Below, piece after piece: positions 61,013 through 62,929 of a DNA stretch of 62,929 nt; the first letter of the stretch is position 1; each line of letters opens with the position of its first letter. This stretch comes from Bacillota bacterium. GTDB lineage: Bacteria > Bacillota > Clostridia > Peptostreptococcales > Anaerovoracaceae. The stretch lies in NCBI GenBank assembly GCA_022793795.1, contig JAAWDM010000017.1, positions 1 to 62,929 of the forward strand, read 5' to 3'. The position numbers were made by a program, and so were the translations under genes. The notes beneath the pieces were generated by a model. That model worked only from the letters and a program-made list of their open reading frames with translations. It was not told the DNA's origin and did not search any database.

Positions 61013-61552
61013 TCATATCTCTTTGGTAATATGATAAAAATTTTTGCGAAGCAATTTAATTCCTTTTTTATACTGATATCGAACTGTAGAATTTGCTTTA
61101 TGTAGCATCTGGCTTATCTCTGTAAAAGATAAGCCTTCAATTAAATGTAAAATGATAATCATTCGATACAAATACTCCACTCTGTTTAACGCTTCTATGG
61201 CTGCATCTTTATCACTTTTCGCAATGATGACTTCCAACGGCTCCAGTCCCATTGAGGGAAGATTTTCAATTATCAAAACCCCATCTTCGTCCACTAAATG
61301 ATCTCTCTTCTGAGCCCTTTGAGTACGAAAGTATAAATTGACTTCATTGGTAGCAATTCGAAATACCCAAGGTCTTACTGCATCTAGGGAATTCAAATTC
61401 TCTACTCCATTCCAAGCCTTTATCATCGTTTCCTGTGTCAAATCACTAGCTAACTCTCTATCATCTGTCAGTCTACAGATATAATGATAAATTTCGGTAT
61501 AAAGCGGTACTATGTGTTCTTCAAATGTGGCTTCATGTATTCTGCGATTCAT
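61013..61552 (-). CDS. ECF-type RNA polymerase sigma factor
   Basis: A 179-residue sigma-70 family protein: region 2 DDRELASDLTQETMIKAWNG with AVRPWVFRIATNEVNLYFRT, region 4 YRMIIILHLIEGLSFTEISQ with STVRYQYKKGIKLLRKNF. No anti-sigma gene follows; the next gene downstream is feoAB, 125 nt away with its own promoter. The upstream XRE gene ends in a terminator 50 nt before this start, so the gene is probably expressed alone. The ribosome site is weak. Confidence 0.88.
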   Translation of the reverse strand: MNRRIHEATFEEHIVPLYTEIYHYICRLTDDRELASDLTQETMIKAWNGVENLNSLDAVRPWVFRIATNEVNLYFRTQRAQKRDHLVDEDGVLIIENLPSMGLEPLEVIIAKSDKDAAIEALNRVEYLYRMIIILHLIEGLSFTEISQMLHKANSTVRYQYKKGIKLLRKNFYHITKEI

Positions 61553-61601
61553 TTTTCTTCACACTTCCCGAATATATTGATCTTCCTCAAACAAACCGTC
61601 C

Positions 61602-61643
61602 AATACAAAAAACAGGGAGAATCACTCACCCTGTTTGTGTATT
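61602..61643 (-). terminator. Terminator overlapping the end of the XRE gene
   Basis: On the minus strand AATACACAAACAGGG and CCCTGTTTTTTGTATT form a long stem with one small bulge and a T6 run. The XRE stop codon (61622-61624) lies in the loop region, so translation end and termination are superimposed. Confidence 0.8.
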
Positions 61644-61966
61644 TCTATAATTTTTATTACCGACTCAACATAACCGATCATAATATCCTGTATTTCCTCG
61701 TCCTGCTTCTCAATCCAATCTAACATCTTTTCAAGCCTAGGATTTCTCTTGCTTCTTTCGCCATAATACAGATAATCTAACCCAACATCCAGCGCCTCGC
61801 ATAATTTAAAGAGTACGTCTCGTCCTGGCAGCTCTTTTCCACTTTCTATATCAGAAAGATAGCCTTGAGAAATGTCTACGGCTTCTGACAACTGTGCTTG
61901 AGTAAAGCCCTTTTTCTTTCTAACGTTCTGGATTCTTTCTCCTAAATAGTAATTTACATTCCCCAT
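61622..61966 (-). CDS. XRE family transcriptional regulator
   Basis: A 114-residue Cro/C1-type regulator: helix-turn-helix at residues 8-63 (LGERIQNVRKKKGFTQAQLS, EAVDISQGYLSDIESGKELP), then a short helical tail (LEKMLDWIEKQDEEIQDIMI). GGAGCGCAG precedes the ATG. Its stop lies inside a terminator, separating it from the ECF sigma factor gene. Confidence 0.92.
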   Translation of the reverse strand: MGNVNYYLGERIQNVRKKKGFTQAQLSEAVDISQGYLSDIESGKELPGRDVLFKLCEALDVGLDYLYYGERSKRNPRLEKMLDWIEKQDEEIQDIMIGYVESVIKIIEIHKQGE

Positions 61967-62084
61967 TTGTTGCTGCGCTCCTTTTCCTATATTTTACTGG
62001 AAAACGCTTGATTCTAAAACGGAACGTCACCTATATTTAATATTGGTTATTTATATATTTTTATGTTTAGTATATCTTTCCACT

Positions 62085-62126
62085 AAAAATCCCCGAACCG
62101 TTATTTTGAGCAGTTCGAGGATTTTT
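62085..62126. terminator. Terminator between collagen-like and XRE genes
   Basis: AAAAATCC-CGAAC (62085) pairs with GTTCG-GGATTTTT (to 62126) around a loop of about 14 nt, with T-runs in both directions. It backs up the hairpin at 62159-62191. Confidence 0.75.
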
Positions 62127-62158
62127 AATTCTTTGCAGCAGCTATTCAAACGCCAATT

Positions 62159-62191
62159 ATGTGAGGGATTCGATATACGAATCCCTCACAT
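62159..62191 (-). terminator. Hairpin directly after the collagen-like gene
   Basis: ATGTGAGGGATTCG, loop ATATA, and CGAATCCCTCACAT form a perfect 14-bp stem 21 nt past the stop codon. There is little T-run, so it may stabilise the 3' end, with true termination at the next hairpin. Confidence 0.75.
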
Positions 62192-62211
62192 ATAATCTTT
62201 CTATTGTGTTA

Positions 62212-62929
62212 TTAGTTGATACTCAATCCAGCGCTTGCATATCCTACAACAGTATTGACCAGCGACAAACCGCTTGCTGTCGCTGAAAGCACCAGCATCA
62301 GCCGCGTTTGCGCTGTTACTGGAATATTGAGTCCTGTCAGCGTACCATTTAACAGTGTTCCAATAGATATTACACCAGAAAGCGCTGGTGTCAGGTCAAG
62401 CTGCGTTCCAGCGATTGGAGAAAATACATTGTTCGGCGTCGTAGACTGGTAAATCTGTGCCCTCACCGTAACATTGGAACCTATTAACGAGAGCGACGCC
62501 GTTGTGCTAAAGAAGGCGCTGAAGGACGTAATGGTACCTGCACGCGGAACCTGGAATGCAAAGTTAGAAAGCGTTCCGCTGGCATTTGTGATGTCGATTG
62601 TAGACCCCAGTAACGTAAGGCCCTGGGCGCTACTTCCAAAACCGATAAAGGCAGGAAGTCCTGCAAGCCCTCCAGCGATTGTTGTCATCGAAACTGGTGT
62701 ACCTGATGCAAATGGAATAATCGCACCTGTACCTGCGGCTCCTGTTGGACCGGTTGCTCCTGTTGCTCCATCGGCTCCCGTCGGACCGATTGGGCCTGTC
62801 GCTCCATCGGCTCCCGTTGGACCGGTTGGGCCTGTCGCTCCATCGGCTCCCGTCGGACCAGTTGGGCCTGTCGCTCCATCGGCTCCCGTTGGACCGGTTG
62901 GGCCTGTCGCTCCATCGGCTCCCGTCGGA
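62212..62929 (-). CDS. Collagen-like exosporium-type protein, 3' part (BclA-like)
   Basis: The reading frame enters from the right edge and encodes Gly-X-Y triplets ([12 protein letters not shown] units) to about 62735, then [20 protein letters not shown] and a 160-residue C-terminal domain rich in Ser, Thr, Leu and Gly ([34 protein letters not shown]). The C-terminal domain has the style of BclA-like exosporium or spore-surface proteins of Bacilli and Clostridia, where the triplets trimerise into filaments and the C-domain forms a TNF-like head. The N-terminus with its targeting sequence is outside the window. It fits the sporulation genes seen elsewhere. Confidence 0.88.
   Translation of the reverse strand, partial: PTGADGATGPTGPTGADGATGPTGPTGADGATGPTGPTGADGATGPIGPTGADGATGATGPTGAAGTGAIIPFASGTPVSMTTIAGGLAGLPAFIGFGSSAQGLTLLGSTIDITNASGTLSNFAFQVPRAGTITSFSAFFSTTASLSLIGSNVTVRAQIYQSTTPNNVFSPIAGTQLDLTPALSGVISIGTLLNGTLTGLNIPVTAQTRLMLVLSATASGLSLVNTVVGYASAGLSIN
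62770..62929 (-). repeat. 36-bp tandem repeat in collagen-like gene
   Basis: At least four copies of a 36-bp unit coding for [12 protein letters not shown], differing by synonymous or conservative changes (CCCGTCGGACC alternates with CCCGTTGGACC, giving a 72-bp higher period). It runs off the right edge. Such repeats change in number by slippage. Confidence 0.9.

Noticed and set aside
62685-62915. [12 protein letters not shown] repeat protein on the minus strand
   Set aside because: It is the wrong frame of the collagen-like repeat; the Gly-X-Y frame continues into the conserved C-terminal domain.
62770-62929. 36-bp tandem repeats as a CRISPR array
   Set aside because: The units are directly abutting and coding, with no spacers.

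Overview
The window looks like a chromosomal segment of a spore-forming, amino-acid-fermenting anaerobe of the Clostridia. The evidence is spoIIR, a DUF3794-LysM spore-coat type protein, an exosporium-type collagen-like protein, hbd, feoAB, a formimino-THF cyclodeaminase-like protein, and strong AGGAGG ribosome sites with AT-rich spacers. A placement near Eubacteriales family XIII is inference only. No tRNA, rRNA, CRISPR array or intact insertion sequence was seen.

Layout. 1-1.7 kb: an AT-rich accessory strip (PadR regulator, DUF1700 membrane protein, internally deleted TnpV) directly downstream of prmC. 1.7-6.7 kb: prmC, DUF1385, rho, hbd. 6.8-9.7 kb: a 217-bp structured repeat (copy A), a small secreted protein, a sigma/anti-sigma pair and a divergent XRE regulator. 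9.8-23.2 kb: mostly housekeeping and envelope genes (ClC antiporter, DUF1846, DUF1934-ddl-hslO-pgm operon, HtrA protease, spoIIR, LarA-like enzyme, DUF3794-LysM). 23.6-25.8 kb: a decaying locus where an intact phzF lies between a broken MocR regulator and a broken Cys/Met-type PLP enzyme, with matching operators still in place. 25.8-32.2 kb: GntR, ispE, tadA and its partner, CvpA, an NrdD-tail-like small protein, alr. 32.3-40.6 kb: a one-strand cluster joining a two-component system, two lipoproteins and an ABC-2 transporter whose last gene fuses a permease to a lipobox and an extracytoplasmic sensor-like domain. 40.7-42.7 kb: an NSS transporter, a 23-codon leader/membrane-peptide gene and an XRE regulator with twin operators. 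42.8-52.5 kb: a peptide ABC importer (five genes) plus an N-acyl-D-amino-acid deacylase, preceded by a near-perfect sigma-54 promoter and a divergent sigma-54 activator. 52.5-56.2 kb: repeat copy B, DUF4026, an amidohydrolase-fold protein lacking its metal ligands, a DUF4430 lipoprotein. 56.2-62.9 kb: sortase B, GntR, cyclodeaminase-like gene, frameshifted feoAB fusion with its Cys-rich partner, an ECF sigma factor, XRE regulator, and the 3' part of a collagen-like exosporium gene running off the right edge.

The most coherent functional units are the sigma-54-controlled peptide uptake/D-amino-acid release module and the two-component/lipoprotein/ABC-2 cluster. The most unusual sequence signals are the two-copy nested inverted-repeat element (6857-7073 and 52498-52723), the operator pair that has outlived its regulator around phzF, the 23-codon gene ahead of the NSS transporter, the amidohydrolase pseudoenzyme and the permease-lipoprotein fusion.
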